DNA of 5,417 nucleotides from Bacteroidota bacterium. Its GTDB lineage: Bacteria; Bacteroidota; Bacteroidia; Bacteroidales; Prolixibacteraceae. This document shows positions 1 to 5,353 of this stretch, piece by piece. Position 1 is the stretch's first letter, and every line of letters starts with the position of its first letter. The stretch lies in the NCBI GenBank assembly GCA_023488865.1, contig JAMDDG010000369.1:1-5417 (forward strand), given 5' to 3'. A program made the position numbers and the translations under genes. Below the pieces are notes generated by a model, which did not search any database, had not been told where the DNA came from, and saw nothing but the letters and a program-made list of their open reading frames with translations.

Positions 1-359
1 CCGATGTGGTCATTATCGATACCGCAGGCCGTCTGCACAACAAGATCAACCTGATGAACGAGCTTTCGAAGGTGAAGAAAGTGATGCAAAAAGTATTTCC
101 GGATGCACCGGATGAGGTGTTGCTCGTGCTGGACGGCTCAACCGGACAAAACGCCTTCGAACAAGCCAAACAGTTTACCCTCGCTACAGAGGTGACTGCC
201 CTGGCCCTGACCAAACTCGATGGAACTGCCAAAGGCGGTGTGGTGATCGGCATTTCGGACCAGTTTAAGATCCCGGTCAAATACATCGGTATCGGCGAAG
301 GATTAGAGGATCTTCAAATCTTTCAAAGAACGGAGTTTGTTGATTCGCTGTTTAAATAA
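1..359 (+). CDS. ftsY: FtsY, signal recognition particle receptor GTPase (3' part only)
   Basis: This is the C-terminal 118 residues of FtsY; the 5' part lies outside the window. FtsY is the SRP receptor. It docks the SRP-ribosome complex at the inner membrane and hydrolyses GTP together with Ffh during co-translational membrane protein insertion. The visible part is the second half of the SRP-type GTPase domain. The G3 motif DTAGR is encoded at 18-32, followed by helix sequence resembling the family (LMNELSKVKKV). A DGSTGQNA segment (DGxxGQ is typical) comes next, then the G4 motif TKLD at 210-221 with GTAKGG after it. The ending YIGIGEGLEDLQIF is characteristic of FtsY rather than Ffh, which would continue into a methionine-rich M domain. 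The reading frame is open to the left edge (DVVIID), so the methionine at position 6 is an internal GTG valine and not a start. The TAA is at 357-359. rimO follows on the same strand after 146 bases; ftsY-rimO is, from memory, a common Bacteroidota order. Confidence 0.96.
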   Translation, partial: DVVIIDTAGRLHNKINLMNELSKVKKVMQKVFPDAPDEVLLVLDGSTGQNAFEQAKQFTLATEVTALALTKLDGTAKGGVVIGISDQFKIPVKYIGIGEGLEDLQIFQRTEFVDSLFK

Positions 360-365
360 TGCGCT

Positions 366-454
366 CTTTGTGAATTCCTTTGTGGTTTTCTTCGTGGTAA
401 AATTTATTACCCTTTAACCACAAAGTTCTCAAAGTACACACAAAAAACACAAAG
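366..454. repeat. Imperfect palindrome of CTTTGTGG-like units between ftsY and rimO
   Basis: Three 12-base units run head to tail at 366-377, 378-389 and 390-401. They begin CTTTGTG, CTTTGTGG and CTTCGTGG. The inverse units CCACAAAG (418-425), CTCAAAG (428-434) and CACAAAG (448-454) follow. The best duplex is 10 bases, CTTTGTGGTT at 378-387 with AACCACAAAG at 416-425. A short inner stem, GGTAA at 396-400 with TTACC at 407-411, could also form. The element lies 6 bases after the ftsY stop, so it may form a hairpin in the ftsY transcript, but no U-tract follows it. It codes for nothing convincing. Its role is unknown; terminator, processing site or passive repeat are all possible. Confidence 0.72.
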
Positions 455-467
455 TTTCTGCACAACA

Positions 468-495
468 ATCCAAAATCGAAAATCCAGAATCATAA
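468..495. repeat. Four-unit 7-base tandem repeat upstream of rimO
   Basis: Four consecutive degenerate heptamers can be read: ATCCAAA (468-474), ATCGAAA (475-481), ATCCAGA (482-488) and ATCATAA (489-495). The array ends 10 bases before the rimO ATG at 506, so it covers the place where a ribosome-binding site would sit. No GGAG-like sequence is present there, which is common in Bacteroidota. It is AT-rich and could keep the leader unstructured, but no function can be assigned. Confidence 0.6.
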
Positions 496-505
496 ATTCG
501 GCGTT

Positions 506-1795
506 ATGGCTAAAACAATCAACGTGGTCACGATGGGATGCTCGAAAAACCTGGTGGATTCGGAGCTTTTTCTTTTCCAGATGGCGGCCAATGGTTATCA
601 TGTTGTTCATGACGGGGAGGTATCGGATGCCCGGATTGTGGCCATCAACACCTGCGGCTTTATCCTGGACGCTAAAGAAGAATCTGTTAACTCCATTCTT
701 GAGTTCGTTGAGGCCAAAAGTCAGGGAAAGATTGACAAAATATTTGTATTTGGTTGTCTTTCTGAACGGTACAAAGACGACTTAATCAAAGAAATACCCG
801 AAGTAGATGGTTTCTACGGGAAATTTCAGGTAAAGAAAATGGTAGAAGACCTTAAAGCTGAATACCGCATGAGCCTCTCCCACCAACGATACCAGACTAC
901 TCCCTCCCATTACGCCTACCTGAAAATTTCGGAGGGTTGCAACCGGCAATGTTCCTATTGCGCCATTCCCCGGATGACCGGCAAACACCAGTCTATCCCG
1001 ATGGAAGATCTGGTAAATGAAGCGACTGCATTGGCCGGAAGAGGGGTCAGGGAGTTGCTGGTGATCGCACAAGATCTCTCGTTCTATGGGGCCGATCTTT
1101 ACAAAGAACAGAAACTGGCAGAACTCACACAGAAATTAGCCGCAATTCCAGGTATTGAGTGGATCAAACTTCATTATGCCTATCCTGCCAAATTCCCTTA
1201 CGATCTCCTGCCGGTGATGCGCGAAAATAAAAATGTGGCCAATTACCTCGATATTGCCCTGCAACATTGCAGCGACAACGTGCTGAAATTGATGCGCAGG
1301 AATATCACCAAAGCCGAAACCATCGCCCTTATCCACAGAATCAGGGAAGAGGTTCCCGGTATTCACCTTCGTACCACCTTGCTGGTAGGCCATCCGGGCG
1401 AAACAGAAGCCGATTTTGAAGAGTTGAAACAGTTTGTCCGCGAGATGCGTTTCGAACGACTGGGGGTATTCCCCTACTCTCACGAAGAAGATACTTTTGC
1501 CGGGGAAACATACGAAGATAACATCCCACAGGAGGTAAAACAGGAACGTACAGCAGAAATTATGGCTATTCAGCAGGAGATTGCCTTTGGAATCAACCGT
1601 CAGAAGATCGGAACGATATTAAAGGTTGTGATCGACCGCAAGGAAGAGGATCATTTTGTCGGCCGCACCGAATACGATTCCCCGGAAGTGGACGGAGAGG
1701 TACTGATTAAAGGATCCGGAATCGGAATCGGAAATTTTTACCAGGTGAGAATCATTGATGCCGAGGAGTTTGATCTCTACGGCGAAATCGTTTAA
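506..1795 (+). CDS. rimO: RimO, ribosomal protein S12 (aspartate) methylthiotransferase
   Basis: RimO is a radical-SAM enzyme that adds a methylthio group to the beta carbon of a conserved aspartate of ribosomal protein S12 (Asp88/89 in E. coli numbering). It uses S-adenosylmethionine and two [4Fe-4S] clusters. The 429-residue product has the full family layout. The N-terminal UPF0004/MTTase domain carries cluster-binding cysteines C12 (in TMGCSKNLVDSE), C50 (NTCGF) and C84 (FGCLSERY). The radical-SAM domain carries the CxxxCxxC motif at C145, C149 and C152, followed by AIPRMTGK. A C-terminal TRAM domain covers about residues 363-429 and ends EFDLYGEIV. The SKNLVDSE motif and the DLYGE ending favour RimO over its relatives MiaB and MtaB. 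The ATG at 506 gives the expected N-terminus; there is no clear Shine-Dalgarno sequence. It follows ftsY on the same strand. All six cluster cysteines are present, so the enzyme should be active. Confidence 0.97.
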   Translation: MAKTINVVTMGCSKNLVDSELFLFQMAANGYHVVHDGEVSDARIVAINTCGFILDAKEESVNSILEFVEAKSQGKIDKIFVFGCLSERYKDDLIKEIPEVDGFYGKFQVKKMVEDLKAEYRMSLSHQRYQTTPSHYAYLKISEGCNRQCSYCAIPRMTGKHQSIPMEDLVNEATALAGRGVRELLVIAQDLSFYGADLYKEQKLAELTQKLAAIPGIEWIKLHYAYPAKFPYDLLPVMRENKNVANYLDIALQHCSDNVLKLMRRNITKAETIALIHRIREEVPGIHLRTTLLVGHPGETEADFEELKQFVREMRFERLGVFPYSHEEDTFAGETYEDNIPQEVKQERTAEIMAIQQEIAFGINRQKIGTILKVVIDRKEEDHFVGRTEYDSPEVDGEVLIKGSGIGIGNFYQVRIIDAEEFDLYGEIV

Positions 1796-1872
1796 AAAAT
1801 ATCCTTTTGCCTGTCATTCTTGATCGAAAAAGGGCTATTTTAACAGTGAATAAATCCTCTAAATATTCTCCG

Positions 1873-2187
1873 ATGATACGCAATGCATTTAAGATGAAAC
1901 TCAAGGCGGGTTTCGAAGCTGAATACCAAAAACGGCACGATGAAATCTGGCCGGAATTAGCCTCTGAGCTAACAAAAGCAGGTGTTTCGGACTATTCCAT
2001 TTTCCTGGACGAAGAGACCCTAACCCTGTTTGCGGTACAGAAATTGACGGACCAAAACACGGCCGATCTTCTTCCTGGCACCGATATCGTGAAAAAATGG
2101 TGGAGCTATATGGCCGATATTATGGAGGTTAATCCGGATAACTCGCCCGTCTCGATCCCGCTAAAAGAAGTTTTTCACCAGTCCTAA
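1873..2187 (+). CDS. rhaM: RhaM, L-rhamnose mutarotase
   Basis: This enzyme interconverts the alpha and beta anomers of L-rhamnose in the cytoplasm and so supplies the anomer used by rhamnose isomerase. From the ATG at 1873 the protein is 104 residues, the same length as the E. coli enzyme. Key residues fall at the same numbers as known there: Tyr18, the catalytic His22, Tyr41, and the Trp76-Trp77 pair in KKWWSYM. The family motifs RHDEIWPEL and NPDNSPVS are intact. The frame stays open upstream to a TTG at 1807, but the extra 22 residues lack family similarity and the numbering match argues for 1873. No Shine-Dalgarno sequence is obvious. It lies 77 bases after rimO and 11 bases before a broken SGNH-hydrolase gene, which may share its transcript. 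No other rhamnose gene (rhaA, rhaB, rhaD or a transporter) is in the window, so its pathway partners must be elsewhere. Confidence 0.93.
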   Translation: MIRNAFKMKLKAGFEAEYQKRHDEIWPELASELTKAGVSDYSIFLDEETLTLFAVQKLTDQNTADLLPGTDIVKKWWSYMADIMEVNPDNSPVSIPLKEVFHQS

Positions 2188-2198
2188 ATTAAGATACT

Positions 2199-2701
2199 AT
2201 GAAAAGTCAACCTCGTTTCATCCATTTCAAAAGCCTTCTTTTTGTTCTCCTTTTGTTTCTCGTTTCGTGTACTTCGCAAAGGAGCAAGCTACCGACGGAT
2301 AATCGATATGAGAAAGATATTGCTGCTTTCGAACAGCTCGATAAGAAAGAAAAATACCCCGGAAACGCCCTGCTTTTTGTCGGGAGTTCAAGCATCCGGT
2401 TATGGTCAAAATTATTCGCGCTAAATATGCCAAACAACCGATCTTTTTTATCGAAATCACCCCAACCCAAAGCCGCTGGAAGTATTGGCCACTCATTCAA
2501 CAGATCAATGCCGGACTGAAAGCCTACTGCCAAAAGGGGAAAAACCTCTATTTTATCGAAACAGCCCAAAGCTATTTGAACGAGAAATCAGAGCCCCGCA
2601 ACGAACTTTTCCGGGATGACCATCTGCACCTTAACAGGGAAGGCTACAAGATTTGGGGCGCTTTGATAAAGAACAAACTGGATGAAATTCTAAAAAAATA
2701 A
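2199..2701 (+). pseudogene. SGNH/GDSL-type hydrolase lipoprotein, broken by an internal deletion and frame change
   Basis: Two pieces of one gene lie in different frames. The first, from ATG 2199, starts with a lipoprotein signal peptide (basic start, hydrophobic residues 13-22, lipobox LVSC with Cys24). It then has block I of the SGNH fold, FVGSSSIRLW, whose likely nucleophile Ser is encoded at 2388-2390. After TGG at 2403-2405 this frame turns into out-of-frame sequence and stops at 2519. The second piece, readable from about 2402 to the TAA at 2699-2701, continues the family pattern: VKIIRAKYAKQPIFFIEITP, then SRW, and finally FRDDHLHLN with the catalytic Asp-x-x-His (Asp at 2618-2620, His at 2627-2629). 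The segment expected between them holds block II (glycine, in a GFGGS-like motif) and block III (a GDND-like motif). It is missing, by about 65 codons judged from family memory. The oxyanion-hole residues are therefore gone and the two halves cannot be read together. The intact ancestor was probably a periplasmic or outer-membrane esterase or deacetylase. A local assembly error is the main alternative. Confidence 0.83.
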
Positions 2702-2735
2702 TATTCTATTCTACTGAAAATTAGCCTTCTGCAAA

Positions 2736-2767
2736 ATTTTCACATTTTCACATCTTCACATTTCCAC
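2736..2767. repeat. Four-unit 8-base tandem repeat directly before the DUF4494 start
   Basis: The units are ATTTTCAC (2736-2743), ATTTTCAC (2744-2751), ATCTTCAC (2752-2759) and ATTTCCAC (2760-2767), then ATT and the ATG at 2771. The first two copies are identical and the others carry one change each. The array occupies the whole translation-initiation region of the downstream gene. No Shine-Dalgarno sequence is present. The 34 bases between the broken hydrolase and the array hold nothing I recognise. Confidence 0.75.
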
Positions 2768-2770
2768 ATT

Positions 2771-3307
2771 ATGAATACATGGTTTGAGTGTACGGCAAAA
2801 TATTCCAAAATGGATGAAAACGGCCGCGAAAAGAACGTAAGCGAGACCTATCTGCTGGATGCACTCTCATTTACAGAAGCAGAGACAAGAATTTACAAAG
2901 AGTTGGTCACCATGGTAAGTGGCGAATTTTCGGTTACGAGAATATCGAGGACCAAATTAGCCGAAATAATCCCGTCGGAAGTGGGTGACCGCTGGTATAA
3001 ATCGAAGGTTACCTTTATCACTTTCGACGAAGAGAGCGGAAAAGAGAAGCGGGTCAGCCAGTTTGTGCTGGTCTTCTCCGATAACGTCAAGAGCGCCTTC
3101 GACCAGATTATCGAAGCGATGAAGGGGATGATGGTCGATTTCGAAATCAGCGGCATCACCGAAAGCCCGATTGTGGACGTCTTCCCGTATGTGCCTGAAG
3201 AGAAGAAAATCCCGGATAATTTCACCAAAATTATTAATGGGGATAATCCGTTCGGAGATGATGATTCAGAAGAGATTGTTGAAGAGGATGATTTGAGTCT
3301 CAATTAA
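2771..3307 (+). CDS. DUF4494-family protein of unknown function
   Basis: This encodes a 178-residue acidic, soluble protein with no signal peptide or membrane segment. I recognise it as resembling the DUF4494 family, found mainly in Bacteroidota. The match is from memory, from the N-terminal NTWFECTAKYSKMDENGREKNVSETYLLDALSFTEAE and the later WYKSKVTFITFDEESGKEKRVSQFVLV. The two segments look like an internal duplication: each has a Y/F-x-K-hydrophobic strand, a D/E-E/N-x-G-x-x-K turn, an S-E/Q-x-Y/F-hydrophobic strand and then a helix (residues about 5-50 and 75-118). That pattern is visible but the repeat is my inference. The last 20 or so residues are strongly acidic (GDDDSEEIVEEDD) and probably disordered. 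No catalytic motif is visible and no function is known to me. It ends 54 bases from the convergent argE gene. Confidence 0.85.
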   Translation: MNTWFECTAKYSKMDENGREKNVSETYLLDALSFTEAETRIYKELVTMVSGEFSVTRISRTKLAEIIPSEVGDRWYKSKVTFITFDEESGKEKRVSQFVLVFSDNVKSAFDQIIEAMKGMMVDFEISGITESPIVDVFPYVPEEKKIPDNFTKIINGDNPFGDDDSEEIVEEDDLSLN

Positions 3308-3322
3308 TTTGCTCGGTTTTTT

Positions 3323-3336
3323 TGCCCGTCAGGGCA
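3323..3336. terminator. Small hairpin between convergent DUF4494 gene and argE (possible terminator)
   Basis: TGCCC (3323-3327) and GGGCA (3332-3336) form a perfect 5-base-pair stem with the loop GTCA. It sits midway in the 54-base gap between two convergent stop codons, where a shared terminator would be expected. A run of seven T lies before the stem on the plus strand instead of after it. On the minus strand the stem is followed by A residues. It therefore does not fit the classic intrinsic terminator on either strand, and the call rests mainly on position. Confidence 0.33.
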
Positions 3337-3361
3337 TCAAGCTCTATCTTTCATCAACTTC

Positions 3362-4420
3362 TCAGAGCTGAAGCTGATCCAGCAATTGAATATAAATCTC
3401 AACGCCGTTGCGGATTTCATCAAGGAAGATGTATTCGTCGGCTGTGTGTGACCGGGCCGAATCGCCAGGTCCAATTTTGATGGAAGTAACCGGGATTACG
3501 GCCTGATCGGAGGTTGTGGGTGATCCGTAATGAGATAATCCCAGTGCTATTCCGCGTTGTACCAATGGATGCCCCAGCGGGATGGCTGAAGAGTTAAGGC
3601 GAAAAGAGCGGGGTTTTACTTCCGCATCAATTTTTTCGGCAATGATCCGGAAGGCTTCCTCATTGGAATAGAACTCGTTGGTGCGCACATCCACCACAAA
3701 ACGGCAGGAATCGGGTATCACGTTGTGCTGGGTACCAGCCTCAATCTGTGTGACCGTAATTTTTACGGGGCCTAATATCCCTGAGGTTTTTGGCAATGTC
3801 AGTCCTGCCAAAGTCTGAATATCTGCCAAAGCTTTGTAAATGGCATTTTCCCCTTCGTTGCGGGCCGCATGGCCTGTTTTTCCTTTCGATTCACAATCGA
3901 GTATTACTAATCCCTTTTCGGCAACGGCCATCTGCATCCCGGTAGGTTCGCCCACTACTGCCAGACTGATCTTCCCGAATTTTTCCAGGACGGAAGTTAC
4001 ACCATGTAAACCGGATATCTCCTCTTCTGCGCTCGCACAGAAAATCAGGTTGTAGGGTTGCGACTTTGATTCCAGATGACGGAAGGCACAGAGAAGTGAT
4101 ACCACAGAAGCTCCTGCATCGTTGCTGCCAAGCCCGATCAGCTTACCGTCAATCTCCGTAGCGCCAAAAGGATCGTAGCTCCAGGTTTTGGCCGGCCGGA
4201 CAGTATCGATATGCGAATCCAGCAGAATGGTCGGCAAATCCTCCTTCCAATTTGAGGAGAAAAGCCAGACATTGTTGTTATCCCGGTAGGGTTTGTACCC
4301 CCAAGTGTTCAATGATTCTTCGATTAAAGTCGCCACAGCCCCTTCCTCATGGCTCAGGGATGGGATCCTGATCATGGCGCGTAACAACGAAAGGGAGTCT
4401 TCGAGGAATATGGGGTTCAT
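3362..4420 (-). CDS. argE: ArgE-type M20 metallohydrolase, N-acyl-ornithine or N-acyl-citrulline deacylase
   Basis: This is a 352-residue M20-family zinc-dependent deacylase. In the arginine pathway of Bacteroidota this type removes the acetyl or succinyl group from the ornithine or citrulline intermediate. Family hallmarks are in order: the metal ligand His70 and catalytic-site Asp72 in SHIDTV, bridging Asp101 in SNDAGA, the catalytic/metal glutamates within 132-134 (AEEEISG), the acidic ligand Glu158 in GEPTG, and the C-terminal His325 in RSHTADE. The lid/dimerisation domain spans roughly residues 165-275, with GKTGHAAR and GTQHNVIPD. Length is close to the compact Bacteroidota and archaeal members and shorter than E. 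coli ArgE (about 383). M20 enzymes such as DapE look alike; assignment to arginine synthesis rests on argB and an argF' end just upstream on the same strand. The gap to argB is 153 bases and holds a large palindrome, so co-transcription is uncertain. There is no Shine-Dalgarno sequence before the ATG at 4420. Confidence 0.87.
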   Translation of the reverse strand: MNPIFLEDSLSLLRAMIRIPSLSHEEGAVATLIEESLNTWGYKPYRDNNNVWLFSSNWKEDLPTILLDSHIDTVRPAKTWSYDPFGATEIDGKLIGLGSNDAGASVVSLLCAFRHLESKSQPYNLIFCASAEEEISGLHGVTSVLEKFGKISLAVVGEPTGMQMAVAEKGLVILDCESKGKTGHAARNEGENAIYKALADIQTLAGLTLPKTSGILGPVKITVTQIEAGTQHNVIPDSCRFVVDVRTNEFYSNEEAFRIIAEKIDAEVKPRSFRLNSSAIPLGHPLVQRGIALGLSHYGSPTTSDQAVIPVTSIKIGPGDSARSHTADEYIFLDEIRNGVEIYIQLLDQLQL

Positions 4421-4456
4421 AAGTTATTGAATCAAAATTTGTTTTTCATTGATATA

Positions 4457-4571
4457 AGTGCCTAAAGTGTGCTAAAGTGCCTAAAATGCCTAAAGTTATG
4501 GACTCCAAACAAATCTGGCAAATACAACAAGTACTTTAGGCATTTTAGGCACTCCAAATACTTTAGGCACT
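4457..4571. repeat. 115-base palindrome built from GTGCCTAAA-like 9-mers between argB and argE
   Basis: Two nested inverted-repeat pairs are exact. The inner arms, 4476-4496 and 4533-4553, match over 21 bases. The outer arms, 4457-4468 and 4560-4571, match over 12 bases (AGTGCCTAAAGT). They are separated by 7 unpaired bases on one side and 6 on the other, and the loop is 36 bases (4497-4532). The left arm contains four units like GTGCCTAAA (4458, 4469 with one base missing, 4477, and ATGCCTAAA at 4486). The right arm contains three of the reverse complement (4535, 4544, 4562). The element starts 2 bases after the argB stop and ends 36 bases before the argE ATG. As RNA it would form a long stem in either direction, but no U-tract adjoins it. 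It may act in termination, mRNA stability or processing, or be a non-autonomous or slippage-derived repeat; the sequence alone does not decide. Confidence 0.88.
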
Positions 4572-4573
4572 AC

Positions 4574-5353
4574 TTATTCCAAAACCAACCGGGTACCTCT
4601 CAGCCCTTCAGAAATTCCGGCAGGGTTGGTAATTACGACCACCCCCACACCCCGGTTCAGGGCAGCAAATCCGGTGGATAATTTCGGGATCATCCCCCCC
4701 GAAACAACACCCTCTTTTTTAAGTTGCTCGAAGAGCTCCGGGTTTATTTCCTGTACAAGCGTGTGCTCGTTAGATTCGTCCATCAGTACTCCGTTTTTTT
4801 CAAAACAGTATATCAATCGTACTTCATAATCGAAACACAGGGCAACTGCCAGTTCGGAAGCAATGGTATCTGCATTGGTGTTGAGCAATTGTCCATGGCC
4901 ATCATGGGTGATGGGCGCTATCACCGGAACGGCCCCATCATTCAATAACTCATTCAATGCCTGATAATTGATGTATTTAATATCCCCGACAAATCCGTAA
5001 TCAATTTCACCTACCGGTCGTTTGGACGCGCGGATCAGATCAAGATCGGCGCCGGTCAGTCCGATGGCATTGTTGCCCAATGCCTGCAAACCGGCAACAA
5101 TATTTTTGTTCACCAGTCCGGCATAGACCATGGTAACCACTTTCAGGGTCCCGGCATCGGTAATTCGGCGCCCTTCCACTTTTTTGGTTTCTATTCCAAG
5201 CTTCTCAGACAGGGTTGTCGCCGTTTTGCCACCGCCATGAACCAATATTTTATTACCGGCAATCCGCGAAAAATCTTTTAACAAAGATTTTAAAGAAGCT
5301 TCTTCTTCAACAACATTCCCTCCTACTTTAATGATTGTCAGGTGATCTCTCAT
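4574..5353 (-). CDS. argB: ArgB, N-acetylglutamate (or N-succinylglutamate) kinase
   Basis: ArgB phosphorylates the gamma carboxyl of N-acylglutamate with ATP, the second step of arginine synthesis, in the cytoplasm. The 259-residue product has the amino-acid-kinase fold. Lys9 in IIKVGGN contacts the phosphates, the glycine loop is HGGGK (residues 39-43), and substrate-binding Arg63 lies in EGRRIT. Asn158 and Asp162 are in LLNTNAD, and Lys224 follows SGGMIP. These match the known E. coli catalytic residues (Lys8, Arg66, Asn158, Asp162, Lys217) in order. The length fits the short E. coli-like class (258). It lacks the N-terminal helix of about 40 residues seen in arginine-inhibited hexameric NAGK, so feedback inhibition by that mechanism is unlikely (inference). 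The ATG at 5353 overlaps the argF' stop as ATGA, and a GGAG lies 8 bases before it inside argF', suggesting translational coupling. Bacteroides fragilis is known to use succinylated intermediates; which acyl group is used here cannot be read from this protein. Confidence 0.95.
   Translation of the reverse strand: MRDHLTIIKVGGNVVEEEASLKSLLKDFSRIAGNKILVHGGGKTATTLSEKLGIETKKVEGRRITDAGTLKVVTMVYAGLVNKNIVAGLQALGNNAIGLTGADLDLIRASKRPVGEIDYGFVGDIKYINYQALNELLNDGAVPVIAPITHDGHGQLLNTNADTIASELAVALCFDYEVRLIYCFEKNGVLMDESNEHTLVQEINPELFEQLKKEGVVSGGMIPKLSTGFAALNRGVGVVVITNPAGISEGLRGTRLVLE

Noticed and set aside
366..571. CRISPR array or attachment site
   Set aside because: Units are 7-12 bases, degenerate, and lack spacers of uniform length; there are no cas or integrase genes in the window.
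407..610. Minus-strand open frame across the ftsY-rimO spacer
   Set aside because: It runs through the repeats and the rimO start region, and its translation shows no family pattern.
1136..1483. Long minus-strand open frame inside rimO
   Set aside because: It lies fully within a well-supported radical-SAM gene and has no recognisable motif; it is a shadow of codon bias.
1718..1734. GGAATC hexamer repetition inside rimO
   Set aside because: It encodes GIGIGN in the TRAM domain without lengthening the protein noticeably; two and a half units are too few to claim more.
2402..2701. A separate intact 99-residue gene starting at ATG 2402
   Set aside because: Its first residues continue the hydrolase family pattern in mid-domain, and it lacks a signal peptide and the nucleophile block, so it is the 3' half of the broken gene.
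2893..3303. Minus-strand open frame of 136 codons opposite the DUF4494 gene
   Set aside because: The serine-rich translation is the complement of the acidic sense protein, with no independent support.
4421..4456. Bacteroides-type -7 promoter (TAnnTTTG) before argE
   Set aside because: The minus strand has AAATTTTG at 4439-4432, one mismatch from the consensus, but no well-placed -33 TTTG box; AT-rich sequence gives such matches by chance.
4469..4681. Plus-strand open frame across the argB-argE palindrome
   Set aside because: Its lysine-, cysteine- and histidine-rich repeats are a translation of the palindrome units and then of argB antisense; no coding evidence.
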